Translations under genes and position numbers: made by a program
The notes under the pieces: model-generated
The model's database searches: none
What the model was told of the DNA's origin: nothing
What the model saw: only the letters and a program-made list of their open reading frames with translations
DNA from: Nephromyces sp. MM_2019
Taxonomy: Eukaryota; Apicomplexa; Aconoidasida; Nephromycida
Length of the DNA stretch: 64,000 nucleotides
Reading direction: 5' to 3'
NCBI GenBank assembly: GCA_015657535.1
Contig: JADHZB010001258.1
Coordinates: forward strand, 66,126-130,125
Part shown: piece by piece, positions 11,100-24,686 of the stretch
Position numbering within the stretch: position 1 is the first letter of the stretch
How the letters are laid out: each line of letters starts with the position of its first letter

Positions 11100-13260
11100 A
11101 GCCTGGTGAACAGCGATTGTAAAATGGTGACGCGTACACAAGGTTTGGGCAAAGCTTTACTTAGTAATTGTGCTATGTATACAGTGAGAAAGTGAGTGTA
11201 TGTTTAAGTGTTTGAATAAAGCTCTTAAATCCGGGTGGGAAAACCGCATTTTGGGGTGGTTTGCTTAAGGAGAAGCTATCTAATTACTTGGAGGCTCGGG
11301 AAGGCGGAGACGGTCTTGTAATGAGCCGTGCAAACGTGGCAAGACTAAAAGTGTGGTGGTGTTTAATATGTGGCATGTATATGCCTATATCTCCAGGGGA
11401 GCTAAGTACACAACTCTTGCAAGATAAAAATCACCCTTGTGAATGAGACCCACACCAGTGAAGGCAAAATTCAGATTATCTGCTTAATGAAAACTGCTGC
11501 AGTTTTACCTGTATGTGTGTGCTCATCCATCACGAAAAAAACCCTAGTATCAGTCATGCCATCATAGGCAAAAGTGATGAAAGTAAAGCTCGAAGCGATA
11601 AATATTTGCAGCAGCTAAAGAATTTTATGAAGGTATAATACACACATGCACACTGCAGGATTAGGAAAAGCAAAAGCAATGGCTGTTGTACCATTCTTAT
11701 AATAAGTTAGTATGATGCTTCAACATTGCCATTAGTACATGGATAAAGGCAGTTGCATATATATCTTTAATATAGGTAATTAAAACTACCTATTTTTCTA
11801 AAGTGGGATTGCTCCACACAGTATCTTGCATGCGAAAGGCGAATTCTCAGTCATAAACGAGCAGAGTGCTTAATTTAGATGCAACCTTGCTCAGGTGAGA
11901 AAAAATAAAGTATATGAAGAGGGTGCGCCCTCATTTTTGAAATGGGTGAATTGTATAACAAAAAACATTTGTTAGAAAATGTTGAAGATGGCAATAATTT
12001 TTAGCTAAAAATTGGAAATATTGCCTGAAAAAAAGTTAGTTTAGTGTGTTGCACGGCATGATGATGTTCATTCCAGATTTACCCAACTCGCAATTGCTAT
12101 GGCTGGCTAACCAAGTTATGCATAGCTGCCCCTTGGAGGGAAAAAAAGGTAGATTTTGGGGTGGGTACACCTTACAAACCCAACGGAAAGTGCGTGCAGG
12201 CGGCGGGTACCCTTCATTTGAAGTTTTCGATACGCATAAGCAGAATTTTGCGCTGCTATTGCGTAGCAAAGCTCAGTAAGGGCATAAAAGGTATTAAACG
12301 ATTCATGGCAGATAATGGTAAGTCTAATTAATCTCATGCGAAAAAATATGCTGCGAAAGATTATTAATAAAAAGATTTTTCCGGGTCACCGTTGGAGCAT
12401 CAGGAAGAATTCTATGAAAAAATGGCTAATCTATCATTATGCCTTTGTTAAAACGTGACTCACCTGCATGTAGCTCCAGCAAAAATTCAAGAGACCTTGG
12501 GTGAAACGTCAGTATGCACTCAGTGGTCGATACTTCGGGGATTGGATCAGCATTGGAGGCTAGGACTTGTGGTATTAGCAGCCTAAAATTTCTCAAAAGT
12601 TAATACGTTGGTTCTCTAAAAGGAGGAAGGAATCATAACTTGTTCCAAGCACTATTCTAGAGTTAGTTTTGCCCATCAGGAAGAAGAAACCAATAGGATA
12701 ATGAAGGAGGGTATAAGTAATGCATGCTGAAATTGGTGGGTGACGAAACCGATGTGTGCCAAACCGGATACATGCCAACACCAATGCATACCGAAACGGA
12801 TGTGTCCATCCAAATGGTGCTATCCCTTAAATTGGTAAAACAGAGTCTAATTACACATTTTCCTGCTTAGACGCTTGAGCCACTCAGCTTAATAGTTTTT
12901 TCGCATTGCATGTCGACGAAGGATAAAAGAGTGTATGGGAAAGGTTATAGACAGCACAAAGTTACACTTTATCCTTATTTTTCTTACTTTCAAAGCTTTT
13001 TGAGAGAAATAATAGACAGAAAATAGTAGTTTTCAGTGATTACGTAGTAATGGAAATATCTGTAAAAAAAAAATTTCTATTTGCAAATAAACTGACCTAT
13101 AATCTACGCAATACATCTGCTTGTCGTACTTTTCTTATTGCAATAATGGTTTTCTGACCTTGAAATGCAAAAAAATGCTTACCATGATAATTCGAAATGT
13201 CTAGCATATACTGCAGGATGATAAAACAAGCAAAAGTTGAAGAATTTTTGTGCATGCTTA
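11100..13260. other. No supported gene
   Basis: Mixed AT-rich DNA. A stretch at 12046-12279 is open on both strands for 77 codons, but neither frame has family or splice support. Degenerate ACCGATGTG/ACGGATGTG-type repeats occur around 12740-12815. Confidence 0.4.
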
Positions 13261-13266
13261 TCTTAC

Positions 13267-14040
13267 TGGCAGTTGAAGGAGTCTATCACAGTGTCCAGAG
13301 ATTCCTGGCCTGCACGGAATTCAGAATTTTCCAGCACCGCTCCATGCTCTGCAGATACTGATGCTAGGGAGAGCTGCTGGTCTGTGGGAGAAAAACTCGG
13401 GAGAAAATATGTTTCGCCACAAATAGGCAAGTAACCATCAATGGCAGTATTATAAAAACCCTAGTTTTCCTTAATTAAAACCTAGTACAAAACTATATGT
13501 AGTTCAGGGAATAAGCCACTAACTCAAGTGAGTTACAATAGAAATTGTGCAGCAAAGCCATTTTGCCGTCCTCAAAGTGCTAAAAAAACGAAGAAATTCG
13601 AAAAAGCCTTGAGATGATGAGAAAAAGAGTGTGTTATACAGCCCTTGCAGGTAAATTTTCATCGAAAATCACCAGCGAGCTATATGAGTAGCTTGAATCT
13701 TCTCAGCTAGGTATTAAATTCCTGCAAGAAGATTGAGGAAAAAATTTGTTTCAAGGAGGTATATATTCCAGAAGTATTCTTTAATCATTAATCGCCTTGA
13801 TTCCCTCTATACCCAGCTACCTAACTAATTTGAGAGAAGTACTTATGAGATGATACAAGCCTAAACTGACGAAATTTCAAGCTCTTCTGAACGCAGCGTC
13901 ATCAAAGTTGTACATGGTTTTTCTGGCCATCTTGAAGCAATATTTGCGCAAACTTAAAGTGTCACTCAAACTTCAGCTCACCAAAAGACTTCAGGAAACT
14001 CTGAAATTTCTGAAAATGCTTCAATCGATCTTCAATGAAG
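13267..14040 (-). CDS. Two or more exons of an unknown minus-strand gene
   Basis: Exon 13982-14040 has an acceptor (TGTATTTCAG) and a donor (G/GTGAGC) and reads FIEDRLKHFQKFQSFLKSF. Exon 13267-13381 has an acceptor (TTTTTCTCCCACAG) and a donor (CCA/GTAAGA) and reads QQLSLASVSAEHGAVLENSE…FRAGQESLDTVIDSFN. Both are open and helical or charged in character. The phases between them do not join directly, so at least one small exon is missing (candidates lie near 13560-13720). No family is recognised. They may belong to a gene whose other parts I could not identify. Confidence 0.35.
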
Positions 14041-14519
14041 CTGAAATACATTTCAAGCAACTTTTTCCTTTTTTGTATGCTAGCGAGTTGCTGCACACAA
14101 GCTTGGTTTAGTGAAACAAGTAGACTTTCCTGTGGAAAAGAAAAGAAAATAAGCTGAGTAAACAGGGGGGAAAATCAGCAGCAAAAATGATGCATACGTG
14201 AGGTGTGCACTGGTCCATATATTTTTTGGATTTGCCGCTTTCACGCTTCGCACAACCGTGAGTTAAGTTTAAGCAGAAAACGCTAGAGTGATATTTGGAG
14301 TGTAGATACACTCCAAGGTTAGCGACCATGCAACTATGATATATATACGCAAAACAAATCCTTCTGTTGCCTATAATATTATAAGCAAACATGCTCTGAG
14401 CTTCAAAAAAAAATGCTGGAATGTGGTTTAATAAGCAGTAACCCTCTTAAGATTGAATATTATCTCTAGAAAAAGCATTTGTATTGAGAAAGAAACGAAA
14501 AAGGTAAGTCCTCATGGTT

Positions 14520-14790
14520 CATCAAAGTCATGCACCTCCTACTGCTTTACTTACACACACATACACACATATATATAGATATATATATATATCTACACTG
14601 GAAAGAATCGCAAATACACCTCCTACTATTTTACTCACGCACACAGACATATCTGCAGTGGGAAGAGCCGCAAAAAGCATGTCTGCACTGAGAAGAGTGT
14701 CACACACATCTCCTACTATAATAGTGTCGCACGCACACATATCCACACTGCTAAGAGTGTCAAACACACATATCTACACTAGTTTACAAT
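14520..14790. repeat. Degenerate minisatellite with CA/TA microsatellite
   Basis: About three imperfect copies of an 80-90 bp unit, each containing CTCCTACT(A/G)…TTTACTCAC, a CACACA run, and ATATCTRCACTG followed by GAAGAGNNNC. An (AT)n stretch near 14570-14592 interrupts the first copy. Both strands are open through it because of the repeats, so the frames here are not evidence of genes. Confidence 0.75.
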
Positions 14791-14853
14791 TATTTTTTAG
14801 AAACTATAAAAAACACAACCCCCCCTGAACTTTTGAATGCACCCTATAAAAAT

Positions 14854-17800
14854 TTATTGATGTACCGATTCGGCGCTGATTTGATCAATTAAATCCTGGA
14901 GTTGTTTCTTTCTCCTTAATGATGCTTGCTTCACGCTATTTGCAGCCTCTTGATAACTTTCTTGGATAATCTGGAGAGCCAAAAAAAGCAGCTGGAAATT
15001 TCGCAGATACAGAAACACTGGTGGGTAAGAAATAACTTCTTCTGCAGGTAATTTTTCTTTATAAAACTGGAAAAGTCAAACAATTAGACGTACTTTTAAC
15101 GCAGTTTTAACTACTGCCGCGATTAGATACAAAATCTGCATTAATAATAAGCCATTATGATCCAGGTTTTAAGATTAGATTAGAAAAAATAAAGTAATTG
15201 CCTCGAGAAAGAGTTCAAACCAGGAAAAATTCAAGAAAAAAACCTAATGTAGCATAACTAGCCCAAAAATTTTTCCTTGAAGAGTAAGAATCATTGAAAT
15301 TACCTTTGGGCCCAGATTTATCTCAGGAAAAACCTTTTTCATCAGTTCCGTAGATACACAACTATACCACTGAATAATTTTCCGCAAAACATGGTAATTA
15401 AGTTCGCGTATAAAAACCCTCTTTTAGGGCCTATCAATTAAAAAGTGACATTGAAAAAAGCAAAGAAAACACAAGTCAAAAAAGAACTTTAAGAAAAGGG
15501 GAAAATCTACGACTTAACTCGCAGCTTATTACAGTGCACATTAGGTTATGCAGCTTTTTTCAAGGTTACTTACCAGGGAAAAAATTTACTGAGCACGACA
15601 ATTTTACCAAATAGAGAGAAAGCCTATCCAAAAAGCATGCAAAAAAGCTTGCAAACGACACTTGATATATAGGGAGATCGCCAAAATTTACGAGTACTCA
15701 TTCAATGAGCTTTTCCCAGAACTTTAGGAAGAAGTGTGCCATTTTTCAGCAAAAACAGGAAAGAAAGAGCAGCTAAAGGCTCAGTTTCATCAGTAATCAT
15801 GACAGCTATAGATCTATACGGAGCAAATTAGTGTGTGATAAGAGAACATCCTGCTCTAAAAAACAGCAGCCTATCAGATGGGTCTGTCAAAAAATTGAAA
15901 AGAAAATTCACCAAAACGGAGACTCATATGGCAAAAAATGAAACCCTCTGCTCGAGGAGACAAAAGCACATCCTTCATTCATAAGCCTATATTTTTTGCA
16001 CTATGATAAGCCTCACTGATTGGCTCAAAACCGCTGAAAAAGTGTTTTAATGCTCACAAGTGCAGCTTAGCAGCTTCATGCTTAAAGGAGATATCAGCTG
16101 ATTCATCAATAAAGGACCACAAGGGGGTGTGACTTGGGAAAAGTACTACTACTTGTAAGTTAAGATTCTTGCAAGAATGAAGCTTTGCGAGAAGATATAC
16201 CTAAAGACACCCGCAAAGCTATTTGCCAGGAATTTTCTCAAGCCTTAACACGCTTGGCAAACTTACCAAAAATGGCAAATAAACAAATCCTCATCTAATG
16301 AATATTACTACGAAAAAGCTCTAATAATTCCCAGCATGAAATATATATAGTCGTTGATGACCATGGCAGTCATTTCCTACAAAAAGAAGTCGGCCTTTGA
16401 GAGTAAAATACGCCTAAACTTTATCGAATCTTCTCGGATCAAGAGAAATGCACACACTGACTGGATCAGCAAGCCAGCAAAAGTCGATTAAGAGATTCAC
16501 AAAGCCGCCCATTTCATACATTTTCAATCTTTGCGAGCTCTTTTTAATACCACCACCACAAGATTATTTGCTCAAAGACTAGTCTAGAAGGTATCTTCAA
16601 AAACCATTAACCTGAATTCTCTAATTTTTTTACTCATTATAGATTTCTCAAACATACTCACAGAACACACTCGGGGTCCACTATGATAAAGCTTTGTAGA
16701 TCAAAGAGTGCTTTTTTTTCATACCACCAATTTTTACTCTGTAGAACCAGCAAGAAGTGCTTCAAGTATATCCTTTTCCTTGCACTTTGCCAAGAAAGTT
16801 GCTCATGAAGAGCTAAGCAAGCAGCGAAGCTTTAAGCAAAAAGTAAAACTATAACTTATGAAGGTTAAAGTACATAAGTATCCAAGCATTTATACACGAA
16901 AATCATCAGAAAAGGATTAGTAATGATTGGTAGCATTTTTCACCTTTGAAGAAACGAATACCTTCGACAGTAAAAAAATTCCTTTTTTTCGCTAAATTCG
17001 CACACACAACCCTAACCCGTTCACATCCTTCGGCTTTTTTCATAACCCCACAGAGAGATCCTCGCAATCTAATCCGCCTGTGGCTGCGAGAGTCGTAGTG
17101 GAAGCTTCCAGATTTTGCAAAACAACCGGTACAGACAAGCTGGTCGCACTCAACTAAAAGAGCCAGATAAAAAGCACATTATAAGACACAGGAGATGAAC
17201 TTCCTCTTCAAACTAAAGCGTAAAAATATTCACAAAAAATAATTACAGACTCGTAATTCCGCAGAAAAAAAAGATGTACTTTACGAGGGGGAAACACACA
17301 AACACACAGAGGGAGAGGCTAAGAGCTCATACTTAACTTTCCAAAGAGTATAGACAGTTTTGAAAAAAATTTAAGCCTCGTCCAAATTCATGTGGAATAC
17401 AAGAATTACACACAAACGCAAAAAAGGGATTTAGTAATTGATTACTATCAAATTGCTAATCATGCATAACAATAGAAGATATCATCTCTACCGTGGCGAT
17501 TTAGAATATACAAAAAGCGGCGCAGTTTCGAAAAAAAGGTAAATTACACGCTAGCCTAGAGCTAAAAACGTTATAAATACGGATTTTACACCATTATTTT
17601 ATACATATATAAACCTCGCAGAGTCTAGCTGAAAGGATACGGGGGTATATTTCGAAAATACCTTCAAAAAATAAACTTAAAACAATCCCTACTATCATAT
17701 TCACACTTTAAAGAGTGCGAGAAGATGAAAAATATCCAATTAAACATCGTTTCCTGCAATTAAGGCATTAAGCCTGGGAATTGCGTGAATCGTGTTAAGC

Positions 17801-19492
17801 CCGCTAAGCTTGTGAATACTGCTAATCCTGCTGCTAAGCCTGATGCTAAGACTGGCTAACATATTCTCATGGCTGCTAAACTAAAATACTTGCAACAAAG
17901 CTACTATAATTTGAAACTTTCATCCCTGTCATTATGGATGACTGCACTAAGCGCAAGATAGCTACTACGACCTCACGATTTTCTAGCTAGGAAACCAGGA
18001 ATTTTATCCTCCACTGTAAAAATATCAATAGAGAAAGCATCGCTCAGTATCATTTGCTCAATACTCTACGGCCTAGAAACACTAAATCCATAAAAATCAT
18101 CAAAAATTATGTGTCTTTTGTAAAAAAAATAAAGCCATTTTCTCGTAAAATCACTGAAAAACGGCAAAAAAGCATTGTAGCCATGGAAGGTTGCAGCTCA
18201 AGCATAGCGGTTTAAACACAGAAAAAAAAAGTGAATTGCCTTAGAAAAAAAAAAAAATCCTTTACTAACCACATAGGGAAACGTAGGGTTTTTTGTGTAT
18301 CCTGCATAACAAACTGAAAGAAAAATAGAGGCGAGACATGAAGAAATACTAAAATTTACTAAAAATAGCCCATATTTTGGGTAAGACCTCATTGAGCTTG
18401 CTATGTGTTGAAGTTTGCAAGCATTCTTGCCTCTCTTCAATGCTAACCCACAAAAGAATTACAATACCCAAAGCTCAGCATGCCATTCATAAAGTATAAG
18501 GACTATCTCTTTCAAGCCAAAAATCTAGTGAAATCTAGACCAAAAATATTTTTTAATTTATAGCAAAAAATCGATTTTTTTCATGGCTTTACGCAATATA
18601 ATAAATCCAATATATTTGATATGCAAACTCTGAAAAGTTTGAAAAAACAAAAATATTATCTTATCATCACAATATATTACATTAAACACCGAAACACTAT
18701 GTTTTTTTCCAGTAATACCAATCATTGTATCATTTTTATATTCAAACTTTCAAGTTCTAATTTCAATATCTACACCACCACACAGATTTCAATTTCATAG
18801 AATATTCAAGCTTCCTGGACAGTTTCACTTCAAATTTACGTAAAGAGTTTGAAAAATCAGCAAGTAAACCAGCAATTTCTCGCTCAAAATGTGAAGCATG
18901 GGATATGCTTCTCGCAGCTATTAAGCGGTAATAAGCACTACAGTAGGTAGGTATACCCACACACCACCTCTGAGATCACAGGAAAAAGCCTAGAAATTTT
19001 TGCATCAACATGAGTAAAATTAAGAGCCAAGCGAGCTCAAAAGAGACACACACATTAACTCATCTTATTCATCCAAAGCCTGTGGAATACACGGTATACC
19101 ACCTTAAACATTAAATTTCCTAAAACTGCAATTTTTTATTCCATCTGCAGTTTATGGATTACAAGAGCGAATCTTGGCCTGAATGAATTTACTTCTGCTA
19201 CAATTCTATCTATAACTTTAACCTGCCAGAACCTTAAGCTTTCGTTTAAGAGGCAGCTCTCTTCAAGTACAATTCCTATAATGTTTTGGTGAAATGTTCT
19301 AGCCTCCTCATTCCACTTTACTTAATTCAGATAGTCCACAATTTAATGGATAGAAACAAAGGATATCACAATAATCCAAGGGCTAAACTTGGAGAAGGTA
19401 CTTGAAAGAAATTTTACTTACGTAGTTGCCTCATTGCCTTCAATAGAAGAGCCAGTTGAGTCGACGGTTTTATCCTTATTGCATTTTGGGGG
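14854..19492 (-). CDS. B-box-like zinc-finger/helical gene, many exons (3' end at 14854)
   Basis: Exons recognised from the 5' side: 19422-19492 (PPKCNKDKTVDSTGSSIEG…), 18784-18937 (FEREIAGLLADFSNSLRKFE, helical), 16944-17153, 16662-16812 (ARKRIYLKHFLLVLQSKNWW), 16458-16537 (QRLKMYEMGGFVNLLIDFCW), 16267-16294, 16058-16132 (LWSFIDESADISFKHEAAKL), 15574-15623, 15304-15418 (or to 15420), and 14854-15066, which ends QLQDLIDQISAESVHQ-TAA. Each has GT and AG boundaries. Phases match across 19422/18784 and across the 16944, 16662, 16458, 16267 and 16058 run; exons are missing between 18784 and 16944 and between 16058 and 15574. Exon 16944-17153 carries ECDQLVCTGCFAKSGSFHYD then SRSHRRIRL, a Cys/His pattern like a B-box zinc finger. 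The exon chain may continue the RING gene immediately upstream. Substrate and function are unknown. Confidence 0.55.
16944..17153 (-). CDS. Exon with B-box-like zinc finger
   Basis: The acceptor CTGGCTCTTTTAG and donor AAAG/GTGAAA bound a 210-nt open exon. It encodes C-x3-V-C-x2-C-F…H-Y-x5-H-R-R-I, with ligands spaced like a B-box (C..C, C..C/F, H, H). B-boxes bind two zincs and usually accompany RING fingers in TRIM ubiquitin ligases. Some expected ligands may lie in the preceding exon, which I could not identify. It is part of the minus-strand gene ending at 14854. Confidence 0.45.
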
Positions 19493-19859
19493 CTAAAAAA
19501 CGTGTTAAATTGGCATTTTATGGAGATGCTTAGAGGCATCATCGCATGCAAGCAATCACTAAACCTTTACCCAATGAATCCATTACAAAGGGAACACCAA
19601 ATTCAAAGGCTATCGCAAGACCTGGTTGCTAGGCATATGCAATCCATTCTCAATTTTAATGCAAAAAACTATACTCTCCCAGAAATTTCATCATAATTTT
19701 GTAGCTGTAAGCTTTTTGAGACGTAAAATCTTGTTCCAATGAGGACAAATAAACCTCACGGAAGACTTTGAAAGATCAAGCGAAACAAATGTAAGTTTTT
19801 CTGGAACTAATGATTTTTACAGAGTTTTACAGCAATACAGGGCTGCTTAAATATATTTT

Positions 19860-19970
19860 ATAAAAAAACATCAATTTTTGAGTTTATTAACGTTTAAAGA
19901 TCACGAAACTTTGTCTCCGTAAAAACACCAATTTTTGAGTTTATTAGCACACTAAAATCACGAAAATTTT
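19860..19970. repeat. Short direct repeat
   Basis: CAATTTTTGAGTTTATTA recurs about 58 bp apart (near 19872 and 19930), each copy followed by a TCACGAAA-like segment. It lies in AT-rich DNA that is probably intronic on the minus strand. Confidence 0.7.
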
Positions 19971-20223
19971 TCAGTGGAAAATAGTATAACTCGGTCATAT
20001 TTTGGCGCATCCCACATAAACCGCGTCTGCCTTGGCTATAAAAAAACCCGTGTCACATACTAATCATGCTGGAATCTACACTACCTGCTTAAATCCCTTA
20101 ATTAAAAAAAAAAGAAAAAAGCTGCTTCACGTGAAAAAGTTGACGCGAAGTTGATCAGATCATTGAGAAGTTGCTAAATAAAATTTCTTGATAAGAATAG
20201 TGTGTTGAACGTAGGGTAAAGCA

Positions 20224-21911
20224 TTAATCAGCGTAGGTGAATCTAAAGTTCTGCCGCTCTTTAGCACCCAGCACATTCATCATATTCGCGAGACTTGTCT
20301 GTAATTACATTAGTTTATATCTCTATGAGGAAAAGTTGCCTAGTAAACTCACTCACCTCCTGGCCGAGGGCTAGAAAGTTGCTCGCAACTGCTTTCGCAT
20401 GCTTCCTACACCACGGACATACTAAGAAACTGTTTACACCAAGTCGTGATAGGCATTCCAGGCACATTGTGTGACCTGAAAACAAGAGAGCAAGCTGCAA
20501 ATGCTAAGAAGAAGCGGATTCGTAAAAAAAAAATTTTAAATATAGACTTCAGCTTTACCTATGAAAATTGAGTGTTCGCATGCATTGAGAACTAAATTCT
20601 AATGTTTTATGCTTTACGTCCTTCACTGGCTGTGCTACGTAGGTAAGATTATAGCGGATGATCTTCGCAACGAAAAAAATAGAGAGAAGACATGTGTTCC
20701 CCTTATCAGGATTCTCATGATAAAATGGGCTCTTTGTAAATTCTATGCACAACAAAAAATAGTGGTAATAGCCTCCAAGATGAATGGTACCGATGAAAAA
20801 CCCTCGAAAAACTCAGCTTTCAGTCCATCTCAATACGTCAATTCCGTAAGAGATTTTAGTTACCCAATTGAAAACATAGAAAATTTTGTGGATAAGTATC
20901 AAAGCTCAACATAAAAAGTATAAAAGCTCCAGATCTATTCATAGAAAAAGCAACAGTTAATATTTATAGTTGATTGTTATAGGCAATTTCACGCTATAGG
21001 GTATATTCTTCCCCTGCTTCTCTCAAACAATGCACCAAAGCAGAGATTTTCATTTACTCTGCATTATGTATTAATCTGCAGAATATAAAATGTAACTAAA
21101 CTACATAGTAGGCAGCTTTTACCGCATTCCAGTATTTTAGGGAGTTTTTCTTTCGCATTATACGCTTCAAAGCATATTTGACAAGTCTGGTGGGGTGATA
21201 CACTGGATCCACTTGGGGAAACTGGAACATCTGGTGTTGCATCGGATGCTCCCACAGGAGAATCCTGTTTAGGGACCTTAAAAGATACACCTGGGAAAGA
21301 GATAGCCTTCTCAAATTCGGTTATCCAAGCCTTCCACCCAGAAAATGGGAGCTTCATTGAAGCCAAATTTTCTACGGCGGTAAAACATGAAGGAAAATCT
21401 CCAGATTCATCGAAAAGCTTCTCATCAATCTCATTAAAATTTTGGCAGAAATATGATAATTCCAGAAATGGTTGGAACTCGCTGCCATCAATGCTTTCTT
21501 CAACATCATGGGAACTGCACAACATCTGCTCAGAAGGAATAGCATAATGGAATGTCGGAGAGCTGTGTTCCAACAAATTCACATGTGATCCATTTTCTCC
21601 GCAGTTAGCTGAATACATCATATTGTGGAAACCCCCGCTATTTACATCAGTAGCAGTCTGCATTGGGGACCACAAAGCTGCTAGAAATGATACTTCAGGG
21701 ACTAGGAGACGAATAAAATTCTTCACTGTAAGCGCAAGCTTGAAATTCGCTATAATGCAGCTGTAATCTTTTGGATATTTGACTAATCCTTTTCAAACAC
21801 CGCAAAGCTTTGTTAAAGCCTCTTTCCAGCATTGGGGAGAGCTGTGAGCTGGTACACCTCTCAATAAGCAAAAACCTTTGATCCGTAGCAGAAGGAGATA
21901 CATGAATTTGG
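20224..21911 (-). CDS. RING-finger (C3HC4) protein, probable E3 ubiquitin ligase
   Basis: Exons: about 21727-21911, 21123-21680 (5' boundary uncertain; the implied 46-nt intron is short), 20357-20475, and a possible terminal exon 20224-20298 ending RFTYAD-TAA. Across the 21123/20475 junction (G|GT, phase 1) the frame forms a complete RING: CQICFEAYNAKEKLPKILEC then GHTMCLECLSRLG then CPWCRK, i.e. C-x2-C-x14-C-x-H-x2-C-x2-C-x11-C-x2-C. RING domains recruit E2 enzymes for ubiquitin transfer. The N-terminal part is Ser/Glu-rich without a recognised domain. The donor after LGQE (GAG/GTGAGT) is phase 0 and could instead join the phase-0 exon at 19492, giving a RING plus B-box protein. The true N-terminus was not found. 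Confidence 0.75.
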
Positions 21912-22559
21912 CTTTTAAAAAAAAAAACTCGTGTTTGTCAGCTCCAATGCAAATTTATTAAATGCATGAGCATAATTGTTCATATAAGGTGTTTTTAATT
22001 ATATATGAGGCATTTATGATGTTTTTTCAGATGTTACCGATGTATTCTTGTTTATTTAGACGAACAACAACACTCCAGTGCTTTTCCTAAGAATCTCCAT
22101 GGCGAAATTTCGTAAATGATATTTTTTAGTAAGTAGAAACTACCATTACTTGGGTTGCTGGAATGCTGAGATTCTCTAGTCCCATGTAATTCGCTTTATA
22201 CTGGAACTTGTGCCCTCTTCCTTGACTACTTAAAGAGCGAACCGAGTCGTGCAAATTTTTTCAAAAAAAAATTCAATAAATAATTTTTATGCCCCAAAAT
22301 GTCTTTTGCTTAATGTCATAGAGGATTGCTTTATGGAATATGAATAAAGATGTATCACTGTTTTTTTGGTAAAGTGAATGTCTTTAGATCTTGAGGCTTT
22401 CCCATATTCAGCGTCATTCTAATAAGTATGTTACTAAAGCCCCTATATAAAATTCCTATTGTGTGCCCGGACATTATTTCGAAATTGTGCAATTTTTCCA
22501 GTATCTTAAAGTAATACCTCCGTTGTCATGTTTTTTAATTATGTAGAATTTCGCTTCAG

Positions 22560-23371
22560 GCGTCGTGATGACGATCTAGATACTTTGGTGGAAAAAGTGT
22601 TGCAACCTATAGATGATGTTATACACCATTTATTAGAGGAAGATTATCACTTTTGCAGTGTTTTGTTATTCATGTTAGGGCAATACTTTCTCGAGAGGAT
22701 TCCTCCGCAGTGGTATTTGGCTGTCAGCTAATACTGGACAGCAGTACTGCGGTGGACACACATTGAATGTAGAGGTACATATGTATAGTTATATAGTGCA
22801 GAACATATGGTTCACCCAGAAAAATACATCTGTAGCAAATAGTTATCCTCTAGTGAGCAATCCTGATGTTTATACAGGCGTGCACCATGTACAAGAGCGA
22901 GTTTTACTCAATCATGACATGTATCATTTGGTAATAACTATATGTTCTGGACTGAGTGGTTGCTTCCATGTTAATTGAATATTTTTTCCGACTCATCATG
23001 TTACTAGGTGAAAAAGTATTCACACAAGAAAAAATTTTGCTACAATTCCAAGTTCTTAGGCATCCTCATTTCTTGCAATACTTTCGGGTTTATACTAGCT
23101 CCCTGTTACCTCAATGCTAACCTCACTAAACGCATTGCAGGCTAATCAAATAATTTCTTTTTGCTGGTGGACTATGGTTTATAAGTACTTTTTTGATCTG
23201 GTGTATGGCGATTCTTACACGTGCCTGCCAAAATCATTGATCCCTAGGCGAATGAGTATACTTTGCCGTGTCTGTAGAGTCATTGTCTTATCAGTAGCGC
23301 AAAAAAATAGTGTTTCAATAACAAAATTTTGCCGTCCTCAAGATAGCATGCACAAGAAAATGGGCCCATAA
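22560..23371 (+). CDS. Candidate plus-strand exons of an unknown gene
   Basis: Exon 22560-22712 has an acceptor (TTTCGCTTCAG) and a possible donor (TG/GTATTT) and reads RRDDDLDTLVEKVLQPIDDV…HHLLEEDYHFCSVLLFMLGQ. Exon 23141-23371 follows an acceptor (CGCATTGCAG) and reads in phase 0 to TAA, with IISFCWWTMVYKYFFDLVYG and Cys-rich RRMSILCRVCRV. The phases do not join directly, so another exon would be needed. No family is recognised. It lies between minus-strand genes, which weakens the case slightly. Confidence 0.35.
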
Positions 23372-24686
23372 TGCGTCGCAGTCTAGAAAATTCACAGTTA
23401 AGGTGAAGGCAAAGCAATAGAGGTTACTGAGGGAATTTCACAGCCTTTCTGTAACCTGGAGTTGTAGACTAGTAGGCCAAAGAAAGTCCCGAAACTATGC
23501 CAAATTTTTGCTATATTTCTAGCAATGCTAGCCATCTGAACCCATAAAATACACCAGCTTCCTCGATGTAACAGTAGGAGTTCAAATGCCTTTAAAGGCA
23601 TGTTCGTATTTTGCTACTATTATCACTGGTACCTCAGGTCCCAAATAACTCCTTACTGACATTTCATAACAAAGTGTTTCCCTCTTATGCTCCCTGTGCA
23701 ACTTCGAAGGCAACTCAAAAATGCTTTACAGATTAGGCGTAGTGCAATCAGTTAGGTCCAATAGTATTAACCCCCCAATTGCGGATAAGACTGCGGCGTT
23801 ACGAAGGTTTGCAATGAAATAGCTTTTCTTGTGTTAAGGAGGAATATTAGTACTAATTGCACTTATATAAATACTTGAAGCAGGTAGCCACGTATACTTT
23901 ATTGAGCGTGCTATAGATTACGCTTTTCTTATAAACTATTGTTGCTATATGCTCTATTCTTTTCCTCAATTTGCAAGTGAAACCGCGCCAGTAAGAACTA
24001 TCATGATAAATTTTATTTACGACCGTGAAGGCCGAACCTAGAAAATATTGAGGTTGGCAAGTTAATTTTTGCTAAGAGTATGCAATACATGGTAGTCCAT
24101 GGAAATGCCACTTCACGAAGGTATTCTACCTTACTCTTTCGTATAGGATGCTCTTATGAGGTAGATCCTTTATAAATTCGCAGCATGTTTGATATATTTC
24201 TGCAGCTTTAGCCGTCCAGCAGCGCTACTCTACACATAAGGTTCAACTTTCCCTCGTGTCTTTGTATCTGATAATGGTTTCCCACTATTCCGCTAAAGGG
24301 GAAAATATTCCTTTAGCAGATAAAAAATATAAAATAGAAAGAACTTTGATAAAACGATGTCAATCTAATGTTTGATTAACTTCTAACATGCTTAATAAAG
24401 ATAAGATATTTAACTGCTACGGGCATCTCACAATATCTAAACTCATAAGCTTGCAAAAATCAAATATCTATGAAGAAAAGTTGTTTTACTTTCTTCTGGC
24501 ATGCATCCCACATAGTACTAACATCGGTGCTGATGGGTGGAACTGGAATGTTTGAATCGTAGTGACTCCGATGGCATGAACAGTCACCCGGCTGTTATCA
24601 GCTTTTACCACACGACTATAATGTGTGCAGATATATTGCAAGGGTCAAGTAAAAGCCTTGTCTTGATTGCCCCTGGCCTGATTAAG
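23372..24686. other. No supported gene
   Basis: AT-rich DNA without paired splice signals around a convincing frame. A 67-codon minus frame at 23398-23601 has no support. Confidence 0.4.

Noticed and set aside
12036..12279. 77-codon frames open on both strands
   Set aside because: No motif, no paired splice signals, and neither strand is favoured.
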